DNA of 64,000 bases, taken from assembly GCF_024807225.1 (NCBI RefSeq), contig NZ_JANUCO010000001.1, positions 2,914,001-2,978,000 on the forward strand, read 5' to 3'. Shown one piece after another: positions 53,955 through 61,699 of this stretch; the first letter of the stretch is position 1; each line of letters begins with the position of its first letter. A program made the translations under genes and the position numbers. The notes under the pieces are model-generated. The model worked only from the letters and a program-made list of their open reading frames with translations. It was not told the DNA's origin and searched no databases. Source of the DNA: Chryseobacterium ginsenosidimutans. Its GTDB lineage: Bacteria; Bacteroidota; Bacteroidia; Flavobacteriales; Weeksellaceae.

Positions 53955-53984
53955 CTTCCATCCTCCAACTCCCCTCTTCCAGCC
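53955..53984. repeat. Right inverted repeat of the four-helix-bundle cassette
   Basis: 30 bases starting CTTCCATCCTCC and ending TTCCAGCC, reverse complement of the left copy with four mismatches. It ends seven bases before the GIN-domain gene. Confidence 0.7.
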
Positions 53985-53990
53985 TTTTAT

Positions 53991-54692
53991 TTAATCTAAT
54001 TTCTTGTTTTCTACTCTTGTTGTTTTATCAATCTTAAATGCACGAATCGGATCGTTATAATAAATAAATTTCGCTGTATTCTGTACATTTCCTTTCAATG
54101 AATCTTTTACATTTACTTCTGCGTAATTTCCATTTTTAGAATCAATATTCAGGTTTTCTATTTTCCAGTAAGGAGCGATCAAACTTGCTGTGTCAGAGAT
54201 CTTTATCACTGCATTTTTTGTTTGTCCTAAAAAGTTGGCTCTGCTTCGATTCAGCATTTCAACTTCTGCTCTTCTTGTGTTTACCGAACCCATAAAAGTA
54301 GCGTAATTTTTTAAATTAAGCTTAAAATTATCGGTCTTAATTTCACTCGAAATATTCATTTCCACAGAATCGGAAATTGAAACTTTCTCCAAATTATATT
54401 TAGAATAAATCGTTACGTTGTAGAAATCTACACCTTTTGTTCCTCTTTTTTCTTTGATAGAAAGCGTTTTATCGTTTACGTCAACATCAAGATTATCAGC
54501 AACATTCGGATATGTTTCTATTTCTACAAAGTTTTTTGTTCCTCTTGCATAAAACACTCGAAATTTCCCATCCAGATCAAGATTCACAAATTCTGAAACA
54601 TCCACGTCCTTTCTTTCAATCGTTCCTTTTGGAGAAACTTTTCCACAGGAAACCACGGCTACCAAAATGAATGTGTAAAATATATTTTTCAT
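53991..54692 (-). CDS. GIN-domain (DUF2807) putative lipoprotein
   Basis: 233 residues; signal/lipobox near LVAVVSCG (Cys16). The body is a repetitive beta-solenoid-like GIN domain (IERKDVDVSEFVNLDLDGKF, TIYSKYNLEKVSISDSVEMNI, then Ser/Asn-rich turns). Such domains sit on the surface and are often described as putative autotransporter adhesin heads. Last gene of an envelope operon of four; the gap to the preceding gene is eight bases. Confidence 0.82.
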   Translation of the reverse strand: MKNIFYTFILVAVVSCGKVSPKGTIERKDVDVSEFVNLDLDGKFRVFYARGTKNFVEIETYPNVADNLDVDVNDKTLSIKEKRGTKGVDFYNVTIYSKYNLEKVSISDSVEMNISSEIKTDNFKLNLKNYATFMGSVNTRRAEVEMLNRSRANFLGQTKNAVIKISDTASLIAPYWKIENLNIDSKNGNYAEVNVKDSLKGNVQNTAKFIYYNDPIRAFKIDKTTRVENKKLD

Positions 54693-54700
54693 TATTTAAT

Positions 54701-55429
54701 TTAAAATATTCTATATAAAGCTATAATTATGGCAAGACTTTCCACTCCCATCAAAACATAAAGAATCAATACTCTCCAGAGTAAACCTGGTTTTGAGTAC
54801 GAATTTTTAAAAGCATTCCAATAAGTGACTGCGGGGAAGAGAATAGAAAGACCGAAGATAATTTTGTCAAAAATATTGAAAATCTTTGAAACAGGCTTCC
54901 ATAAACCTATTAAACTTGCAATATCACTGAGCAAAAATATGATTAAAATTCCTAAAAGACTCACTGTTCCGATGATAAAATGCTCGGCGATATTCAATTT
55001 TATTCTTTTAAAAAGAAAATAAGCGTTACCCGCCAACATCGGAATAATGACAAACAATATCATTTTGGAATATTTTGAGAAAAAATCTCTGATTTCAGAA
55101 TCATTCGCCAATGTTTCCGGACCTGCAAATTTTTCGTAAAAATGCAATCCCAACACATTAAAACCAAAAAGAATCAGTAACAACGATATAAAATTGTTGT
55201 ATCTGATTCTTTTTCCTGAAATATAATCCGTCGCCGTTGTTCCGGGTCTGAACAAAATATCTTTTAATGTCTGAAAAAATCTGGTTTCAACATGCCAAAT
55301 CGATCCCAGAATATCGTTTTTAATAAGTGAATGTGGAGTTATTCTTGCTGTGTCCGCTTTCTGTCCGCAATGAGGACAAAACTCATCGGAGATTGAATGA
55401 CCGCAGTTCAAACAACTTTTTTTATTCAT
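54701..55429 (-). CDS. DUF3667 zinc-ribbon membrane protein
   Basis: 242 residues. The N-terminus is a zinc ribbon (CLNCGHSISDEFCPHCGQ, Cys5/8/18/21), followed by DUF3667 (ILGSIWHVETRFFQTLKDILFRPGTTA, YISGKRIRYNNF) and four or five transmembrane helices. Common in Bacteroidota, function unknown. Third gene of the envelope operon, five bases after the GT2 gene. Confidence 0.88.
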   Translation of the reverse strand: MNKKSCLNCGHSISDEFCPHCGQKADTARITPHSLIKNDILGSIWHVETRFFQTLKDILFRPGTTATDYISGKRIRYNNFISLLLILFGFNVLGLHFYEKFAGPETLANDSEIRDFFSKYSKMILFVIIPMLAGNAYFLFKRIKLNIAEHFIIGTVSLLGILIIFLLSDIASLIGLWKPVSKIFNIFDKIIFGLSILFPAVTYWNAFKNSYSKPGLLWRVLILYVLMGVESLAIIIALYRIF

Positions 55430-55434
55430 TTTTA

Positions 55435-56385
55435 TTAAATCACTTCGTCAATATTATAATTCTTATGTTCTCGGTTTGTTCTGATAATCATTTCTCCCAA
55501 AAACCCTGCTACGAAAAGCAAAGTTCCCATAATCATCATCGTTAAAGCAATGAAAAACCAAGGATTATTGGTAATTAAATGACCGTAGATTCCTCTCGCA
55601 ACATCAATTAATTTTGAAATTCCCAGCCAAAGTGCAGAAAGGAAACCTAAAATAAACATGATTGTTCCTACAGCTCCGAAAAAGTGCATTGGTCTTCCTC
55701 CGAAACGACTTACAAACCAAAGCGTTACCAAATCCAGAAAACCTCTGATGAATCTTTCGGTTCCGAATTTTGAAGTTCCGTAAGGTCTCGCCTGATGTTT
55801 CACTTCTTTTTCGGTAATTCTTCTGAAACCTGCATTAGCAGCCAAAACCGGAATATAACGGTGCATATCTCCATATACATCGATCGTTTTTACTACCTGT
55901 TTTTTGTAAGCTTTCAAGCCACAGTTGAAATCGTGAAGCTCCACTCCCGAAACTTTTCTTGCCGCCGCATTGAATAATTTTGACGGAACATTTTTCGTCA
56001 TTACATTATCAAAACGTTTCTTTTTCCAGCCTGAAACAATGTCGTAATTATCATTGATTACCATATTGTACAGTTCAGGAATTTCTTCCGGAAAATCCTG
56101 TAAATCAGCATCCATGGTGATAATCACCTCTCCGTTTGTTCTTTCAAAAGCAGCGTGAAGCGCCTGAGATTTTCCGTAATTTTTGGAAAATTTAATACCG
56201 TGAATCTGAGGATTCTGAACTTTCAAATTCTCAATAATACTCCACGACAAATCTGTACTTCCGTCATCCACAAACCAGATTTCGTATGATAAACTGCTTG
56301 ATTTACAAACATTATCAATCCTTGAAAAAAGTTCTTCCAAAGAGTCTTCTTCGTTTAATAACGGAATAACTATAGATAAATTCAT
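55435..56385 (-). CDS. Glycosyltransferase family 2, dolichyl-phosphate-mannose-synthase-like
   Basis: 316 residues. GT-A fold with IPLLNEEDSLEELF (6-19), FVDDGSTDLSW (39-49) and the metal-binding MDADLQDFP (about 95-103). Two C-terminal membrane helices (about 231-252 and 268-290) match the GtrB/DPM1-like group, which transfers a sugar to a polyprenyl-phosphate carrier. The lipid-linked product could feed a GT-C enzyme. Second gene of the four-gene operon. Confidence 0.9.
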   Translation of the reverse strand: MNLSIVIPLLNEEDSLEELFSRIDNVCKSSSLSYEIWFVDDGSTDLSWSIIENLKVQNPQIHGIKFSKNYGKSQALHAAFERTNGEVIITMDADLQDFPEEIPELYNMVINDNYDIVSGWKKKRFDNVMTKNVPSKLFNAAARKVSGVELHDFNCGLKAYKKQVVKTIDVYGDMHRYIPVLAANAGFRRITEKEVKHQARPYGTSKFGTERFIRGFLDLVTLWFVSRFGGRPMHFFGAVGTIMFILGFLSALWLGISKLIDVARGIYGHLITNNPWFFIALTMMIMGTLLFVAGFLGEMIIRTNREHKNYNIDEVI

Positions 56386-56401
56386 TTAATTTTAATAAAA
56401 A

Positions 56402-57001
56402 TTATTCTTGATTTTCTGTTTCATGATACATCGTTTTCGTTCTGAAAAACGCTCCGAAAAACACCGACAAAATTACGTAAAATATAAGAATTGCCGCAAA
56501 ATATCCTGAAAAATGACTTACGGTAAGCATATCTTTTCCTTTCACAGCCTCCGGAGAAAAGCTTGGAAGCCTTTCATTGTATTTTTTATCGAGCTCGTCA
56601 ATATCTTTTTGGTGCTTTAAAATCTTTCTTGCAGAGACATATTCTTTATCCATTTCTGCTTTTTGTCTCGTTACATATTGGTAATTCAACAGTTTTTTTG
56701 CATCTGTATCACCAAAGTTTAAAAATGCGTAAATACTCAAGACCGAAAGGATTCCTCCGATAAACATCGGAACGAAAGCTCTGTTGAACGCCTGCTTGAA
56801 ACTTACCTCTTTATGGTGGTTCCAAAATGTTTTTACCGACCAGAATGCTGCTCCGGCGTAGAGTAACGGAAGCACAAAAGCATTGGCTTTCAGCGAAATA
56901 TCAAAATAATTGATCCCCGAAAAAAATGTGTACACTACAAAGAAAATGATCATTGTAGCGATAAAAAGTATAATTCCTAGTGTTGATGGACTTTTAGTCA
57001 T
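56402..57001 (-). CDS. DUF4199 membrane protein
   Basis: 199 residues with four transmembrane helices (about 9-29, 36-56, 79-95, 163-186) and a charged loop (about 105-160). The family is widespread in Bacteroidota and the segment FKQAFNRAFVPMFIGGILS is characteristic. First gene of the operon with the GT2, DUF3667 and GIN genes; 16 bases separate it from the GT2 gene. Unknown function. Confidence 0.85.
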   Translation of the reverse strand: MTKSPSTLGIILFIATMIIFFVVYTFFSGINYFDISLKANAFVLPLLYAGAAFWSVKTFWNHHKEVSFKQAFNRAFVPMFIGGILSVLSIYAFLNFGDTDAKKLLNYQYVTRQKAEMDKEYVSARKILKHQKDIDELDKKYNERLPSFSPEAVKGKDMLTVSHFSGYFAAILIFYVILSVFFGAFFRTKTMYHETENQE

Positions 57002-57121
57002 ATTTAAATTTTTTGAAAAAAGTTGAAAAATTATTCCGTTACATTTCAGCTATTTAGCTTTATCATTGGATTTTTTCTTCTAATTTTCTTTAATAATATT
57101 TTGAAGTTTATAAATTATTCC

Positions 57122-57129
57122 TACCTTTG
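57122..57129 (+). promoter_or_regulatory. -7 element of the SRP RNA gene
   Basis: TACCTTTG matches TAnnTTTG and puts the transcription start near 57135, exactly where the RNA begins. Confidence 0.7.
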
Positions 57130-57133
57130 CAAC

Positions 57134-57225
57134 GGCAAGTCCTAAACAACCAGCTCCTGAGAATCCTCCAGGGTGGGAACGCAGCAAAGGTAATTGGTTG
57201 AGCGGTGTGATTTAGGTAGCTTGCC
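57134..57225 (+). ncRNA. ffs: Signal recognition particle RNA (small bacterial type)
   Basis: About 92 bases. The ends pair (GGCAAG 57134-57139 with CTTGCC 57220-57225), with further pairing of CCTAAA and TTTAGG. The apical hairpin holds the conserved SRP words CCAGGGTGGGAA and CGCAGCAAAGG, equivalent to the Ffh-binding AGGTCCGGAAGG/AAGCAGCC region of E. coli 4.5S RNA. It is followed by eight or more T. The RNA joins Ffh to target membrane proteins. No gene overlaps it. Confidence 0.92.
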
Positions 57226-57334
57226 ATTTTTTTTGGTTTAAGTTGAAGTAAGGTAATTTGAAGATTATCTTTTTTTATGTCTAAACTTTCCAACATTTCT
57301 ATTTAAATTTTCAAATTACCTTTCCAAATTTTAT

Positions 57335-58021
57335 TTAAAATTCGAACTCCTCTCCCAATTTCGGTAAAACAAGTTCTACATTTTTATCAGCAAAATGCTT
57401 TAATGCACTTTCATGATTAATTTCAATTGCAGGGAAAGTATCAAAATGACATCCGATAACTTTCGGCGTTTTCAATAATTCTGCTGCTGCAAAAGCCGCT
57501 TTTCTAGGACACATCGTATAATGACTACCAATCGGAAGGATGGAAAGGTCTAAATTCCCGTATAATCTTGGAAATAGCTCCATATCTGCCATTACGCCTG
57601 TATCACCTGCCAAATAAACGTTTTTACCTTCAGGAAGTCTGAAAATATATCCTACGGGAACGCCACCATAGCTTCCGTCTGGAAAAGAACTGGTGTGGTT
57701 AGCCGGAACCATGGAAATTTTAAGATCGTCGATTTTTGCAGACCCGCCTAAGTTCACATCGTCTTTATTTTTTGCCGTTTTGAAGTAGGCACAAATTTCA
57801 GGAACGGCTATAATGGTAGCTTCCGGATGAAATTGCAACACTTCTTCTACATCTGCAATGTGGTCTCCGTGAGCGTGAGTCAATAAAATATAATCTATTT
57901 TCTGAGCCGAAATATCAAATCCTGATTCTGCTTTTTTGTAGTTGTAGAAAGGATCACATAAAATCGTTTTGTCTTTATACGTGAACAAAAAACAATTTTG
58001 TCCTAAGTATTGTATTTTCAT
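57335..58021 (-). CDS. UPF0173 metal-dependent hydrolase
   Basis: 228 residues, metallo-beta-lactamase fold. LLTHAHGDHIADVEEV (about 46-61) is the HxHxDH zinc motif, and VYLAGDTGVMADMELF and a late His (GCHFDTF) provide further ligands. IGSHYTMCPRKAAFA is typical of the UPF0173 group. Cytoplasmic; substrate unknown. Monocistronic, with the SRP RNA gene on its other side. Confidence 0.92.
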   Translation of the reverse strand: MKIQYLGQNCFLFTYKDKTILCDPFYNYKKAESGFDISAQKIDYILLTHAHGDHIADVEEVLQFHPEATIIAVPEICAYFKTAKNKDDVNLGGSAKIDDLKISMVPANHTSSFPDGSYGGVPVGYIFRLPEGKNVYLAGDTGVMADMELFPRLYGNLDLSILPIGSHYTMCPRKAAFAAAELLKTPKVIGCHFDTFPAIEINHESALKHFADKNVELVLPKLGEEFEF

Positions 58022-58047
58022 TTTTAATTTATTTTTGAATATTTTTT

Positions 58048-58303
58048 AACACTAATAACACGAATTTTTTCACGAATGGCACGATTGAAATTCAATAAAA
58101 AATTGTGAACAGATGCTTCGACTTTGATCAGCATGACATCGCTAATACTATCTGTTTATACATTAAGCTTTAACAGTGTCATATTGAGCGTAATCGAAGC
58201 ATATTTTATTCTTATTTTTAAACACTAACAACACTAATTTTTCACGAATGGCACTATCAAAATAGTAGTGAAAATTTGTGTAAAAATTCGTGTTATTAGT
58301 GTT
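58048..58303. repeat. 256-bp compound palindrome before menA
   Basis: AACACTAATAACACGAAT (58048-58065) is exactly complementary to 58286-58303. A direct copy of the left arm and its neighbour (AACACTAACAACACTAA..., then CACGAATGGCAC) starts at 58221. Between lies an inner pair: ATGCTTCGA (58113-58121) with TCGAAGCAT (58194-58202), and ATGACA with TGTCAT at 58177-58182. The right arm ends five bases before the menA stop. Confidence 0.75.
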
Positions 58304-58308
58304 TTATT

Positions 58309-59238
58309 TTAATGAAAAAAGTTAAGTCCAAAAGCGGTAAGAACTGCCATTATGAAAGTCATGATTCCCACTTGTTTTAAAAACGGATCAAGTTCTTTCG
58401 GGTTTTTTACAGCCATGATCTGTCTTCTCAATTTCATTAATGGCAATAATAAAATCATTACGATAAAAACATAATAATTTTGAGTCTGGAAGAATCCGTT
58501 TACTCCTAAAAACACTAAGATCAAGATTAACGGAAGCTGTAATAAAACCATTTCGTAGATCATCGCATTTTTGAAGCCTATTCTCAATGCAAAGCTATTT
58601 TTACCTGATAATTTGTCGCTTTCGATATCTCTCATGTTATTAAGATTCAAAACCGCCATACTCATCATTCCGATTGCTGTTCCGGGCAAAAGCATGTCCC
58701 AGCTGAAAGATTTAGTAAATAAAAAATAACTTCCGCAAACCGAAACCAAACCGAAAAAGATAAATACGAAAAGGTCTCCCAATCCCATATATCCATAAGG
58801 TTTTTTACCAACCGTATAGCCAATTGCCGCTAAAATACAAGCTACTCCCAAACCTATGAAAATGTAAAATTCATTCATATATTTCGGGATGAAAGCAATA
58901 TAAAGAAGTGCAATCGTCGCAACAAAAGATAAAACAGAGAAAAGAATCACGGCATTTCTCATTTGCTTTGCCGTAATTTTTCCGGATGCAACTGCCCTTG
59001 TTTCGGCTTCTGAAGCTCTTTTTGCGTCTGTTCCTTTTACACCATCTCCATAATCATTCGCGTAATTTGAAAGAACCTGATACAACAACGTAACGACCAA
59101 TGCCAATGCAAAGATCTTCCAGTCCCAAATTCCGCCTTCACCATAAAGCCTCCATTTTGCAATGAAAGCTCCCATTATAATTCCGCTTAAAGAAAGCGGC
59201 AATGTTCGTAGCCTTGCGGCTTGTATCCAATCCTTCAT
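58309..59238 (-). CDS. menA: 1,4-dihydroxy-2-naphthoate polyprenyltransferase MenA
   Basis: 309 residues, UbiA-type membrane prenyltransferase that attaches the isoprenoid tail in menaquinone synthesis. N-terminal WIQAARLRTLPLSLSG, the first Asp motif NYANDYGDGVKGTDAKR and the second NMRDIESDKLSGKNSFALRIG are intact. About eight helices. In operon after menB (78 bases upstream). Confidence 0.95.
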   Translation of the reverse strand: MKDWIQAARLRTLPLSLSGIIMGAFIAKWRLYGEGGIWDWKIFALALVVTLLYQVLSNYANDYGDGVKGTDAKRASEAETRAVASGKITAKQMRNAVILFSVLSFVATIALLYIAFIPKYMNEFYIFIGLGVACILAAIGYTVGKKPYGYMGLGDLFVFIFFGLVSVCGSYFLFTKSFSWDMLLPGTAIGMMSMAVLNLNNMRDIESDKLSGKNSFALRIGFKNAMIYEMVLLQLPLILILVFLGVNGFFQTQNYYVFIVMILLLPLMKLRRQIMAVKNPKELDPFLKQVGIMTFIMAVLTAFGLNFFH

Positions 59239-59316
59239 AAATATTTAGTTGATTGTTGATTGTTTATAGTTGTTAGTGAAAAATCCATCAACTAACAACC
59301 ATAAACCGACAACATT

Positions 59317-60154
59317 TTATGATATCCATTTATCTTTTCCGAAATCGGGTTTTCTTTTTTCTAAGAAAGCATTTCTTCCTTCCTGAGCTTCTTCCGTCAT
59401 ATACGCCAAACGTGTTGCTTCACCCGCAAAAACCTGCTGACCAACCATTCCGTCGTCGGTTAAGTTCATTGCGAATTTCAACATTCTGATAGACATCGGA
59501 GATTTTGCTAAAATTTCCTGCGCCCATTCGTAAGCGGTATCTTCCAACTCAGCGTGAGGAATAACGGCATTTACCATTCCCATATCCAACGCTTCCTGAG
59601 CAGAATAATTTCTACCTAAAAAGAAAATTTCACGAGCTTTTTTCTGTCCGACCATTTTTGCCAGATACGCAGAAACCATAACCACCGTCGAAACTTGTAA
59701 CATCGGCATCGGTTTGCTTGAAAATTGCATGCTCTTTACTTGCCAACGTAAGGTCGCAAACCACATGAAGAGAGTGACCTCCACCAACTGCCCAACCCGG
59801 AACAACCGCTATCACTACTTTCGGCATAAAACGGATCAAACGCTGAACTTCTAAAATATTCAAACGATGTCTTCCATCTTCCCCTACATATCCTTGATGT
59901 CCTCTTGCTTTTTGGTCACCTCCACTGCAGAAAGCCCAACCTCCATCTTTAGGACTCGGTCCTTCACCTGAAAGCAAAACAACACCTATCGAAGGATCTT
60001 CTGAGGCATCATAAAAAGCATCGTATAATTCGGAAGTAGTTTTAGGTCTGAAAGCGTTACGAATTTCGGGTCTGTTGAAAGCAATTCTCGCTACACCATT
60101 ACATTTTTTGTATGTAATATCTTCGTATTCTTTGGCGGTTTTCCACTCAATCAT
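59317..60154 (-). pseudogene. menB: 1,4-dihydroxy-2-naphthoyl-CoA synthase MenB, frameshifted
   Basis: Two overlapping frames form a normal 278-residue crotonase: MIEWKTAKEYEDITY, GVARIAFNRPE, CSGGDQKARG and VPGWAVGGGHSLHVVCDLT in the first, and SAYLAKMVGQKKAREIFFLG to KPDFGKDKWIS in the second. The break is at 59673-59675, where the coding strand has TTT; with TT the sequence reads GGYGSAYLAK. Start at 60154, since the earlier ATG at 60175 overlaps the -7 element. It closes the second ring of menaquinone. Because menA is intact and the pathway is normally essential, a sequencing error is likely. Confidence 0.88.
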
Positions 60155-60172
60155 TTTTGTAAAAATTTTTCC

Positions 60173-60180
60173 CAAAGATA
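60173..60180 (-). promoter_or_regulatory. -7 element of the menB-menA operon
   Basis: TATCTTTG on the minus strand; transcription near 60166 and an ATG at 60154. Confidence 0.65.
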
Positions 60181-60591
60181 CGGAATTACAAAGAATTTTA
60201 ACATTGATTTTTGATGATAATGATGGGAAATCTTGTTGAATTTTTTAGGTTAAAATTTGTTTTATTTGATATTTTTTGATTATTCTTTTTAATGCCTGAA
60301 ATTAATTTAAACGCAAGGTTCGTAAATATTTTTTACTACTAACTATTTTTAAGGTATACAAAGGCATTCTACTTTAAAAAGATAACAAAGGTGTTTAAAT
60401 TATTGAGGATATTTTTGTTCGCAATGTTTATTATACTGATGAATGTTTTTTCTCCCACAGATTTCTCGGATTTACACAGATGATTGGGGATGTTCTTTTA
60501 TGTTTTAACTAAAGCTAAATTGTATACTTAAATTTTGAAAACGGATTTCCTTCGACAAGCTTAGGATCATATATCGCTTTTATTGAATAAA
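60181..60591. other. AT-rich gap with a repeat half-copy
   Basis: No gene. A 33-base half-copy of the CCCACAGATT repeat lies at 60454-60486. CCTTCGACAAGCTTAGGATC (60548-60567) resembles another repeat seen in flavobacterial intergenic DNA. Confidence 0.5.
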
Positions 60592-60619
60592 AAAACCGGA
60601 ACAGAAATGTTCCGGTTTT
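60592..60619. terminator. Terminator of the gyrA-TPR transcript
   Basis: AAAACCGGAACA (60592-60603) pairs perfectly with TGTTCCGGTTTT (60608-60619) around a GAAA loop; the minus strand ends in a T run. Confidence 0.9.
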
Positions 60620-60644
60620 ATATAGTAGCTTTTTAAATGAAATA

Positions 60645-61670
60645 TTATTTAGCTTTAAGCTCAGCTTCTTTAGCTTTCATTTCATTATATTTTGCTGTAT
60701 TTTTAGTTGTATTGTAGATGTCTTTCAACGTCTGAATAGCATTGATATCTGTTGGCATTGCCTGATACCATTTTTCTGCATAAGGTGTAGATTTGTTGAA
60801 TCTTTCCTTTCTTGCTTCAATTAATTTTGTAGCATCGTCCGGCTTAGTTTTTCTTAATGCGTTGATATCAGCAACAGCTTTTTCATCATCTCCGATTACT
60901 ACGTAAACCAAGTTTTGATAAGCATTTGCGAAATCAGGCTTTAATTCTATCGCTTTCTGAAGTGAAACAATTGCATCAGCTTCCGTTGCAGGATTTTTAG
61001 ACTGAAGAACTCCTAAATTATACCAGTTTGTAGCATCTGTAGGGTTTTTAGCCAATTGTTCTTTCAAATTCGCCATGAACTTGTCCGTATTTCCTGTTGC
61101 GTATAATGCGCTTCCCTGATACTCTTTTAATTTAGTACTATTAGGGAATTTTGCCAATCCTTTTTCGATAATTGCTAACGCTTCGTCATTTTTCTTAGCA
61201 TTCAACAATAAAGTCGATAAAGTTTCATACAAATCTGACTCTACACTTGGAGACTGCTCAGTTTTGAAATCTGAATAATCTTTTGATGAAGATTTTTTCA
61301 ATAATTCCCAAGTTGCTTTATCATAACTTACAACCTGACCAGATTTGCTCTCTTTCGCAGTATAGGTTGTTTCAACACCAGTATAACCAGCATTGATTAA
61401 ATCTGTATATATTTTTGTAGCCTGAGGAATGTCATTTGCCAAAGCATAATTAAGACCAGAGTAATACATATATACTTTATTGTCCTGTCCGCTTGTTTTC
61501 AGTAAGTTGTAAACTTCCATAAACTTAGGAGCTGCAGCTGCATAATTTTTCGCATTATATGCATCCATTGCAACTTTGTTAGCTTCTTGTAGCTTAGCGT
61601 TTGCATCTTCTTTCTGTCCGAAAACAAAAGCCGAAGCAACGATAGCTATACCCAAAATTAGCTTTTTCAT
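60645..61670 (-). CDS. Exported tetratricopeptide-repeat protein
   Basis: 341 residues from the ATG at 61670 (an ATG two codons earlier is possible). Signal peptide (1-18, ending VFG/QKE). TPR units are visible: ANKVAMDAYNAKNYAAAAPKFMEVY, the ATNWYNLGVLQSKNPATEADAIVSLQKAIELKPDFANAY region, split here into WYNLGVLQSK and AIELKPDFANAYQNLVY. A scaffold for protein contacts in the periplasm. It begins 29 bases after gyrA and probably shares its transcript. Confidence 0.85.
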   Translation of the reverse strand: MKKLILGIAIVASAFVFGQKEDANAKLQEANKVAMDAYNAKNYAAAAPKFMEVYNLLKTSGQDNKVYMYYSGLNYALANDIPQATKIYTDLINAGYTGVETTYTAKESKSGQVVSYDKATWELLKKSSSKDYSDFKTEQSPSVESDLYETLSTLLLNAKKNDEALAIIEKGLAKFPNSTKLKEYQGSALYATGNTDKFMANLKEQLAKNPTDATNWYNLGVLQSKNPATEADAIVSLQKAIELKPDFANAYQNLVYVVIGDDEKAVADINALRKTKPDDATKLIEARKERFNKSTPYAEKWYQAMPTDINAIQTLKDIYNTTKNTAKYNEMKAKEAELKAK

Positions 61671-61699
61671 AATCACTATTTTATATTAATTGTACAATA

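Noticed and set aside
58022..58308. CRISPR array suggested by repeated AACACTAA words
   Set aside because: Only three imperfect copies in mixed orientation with irregular spacing.
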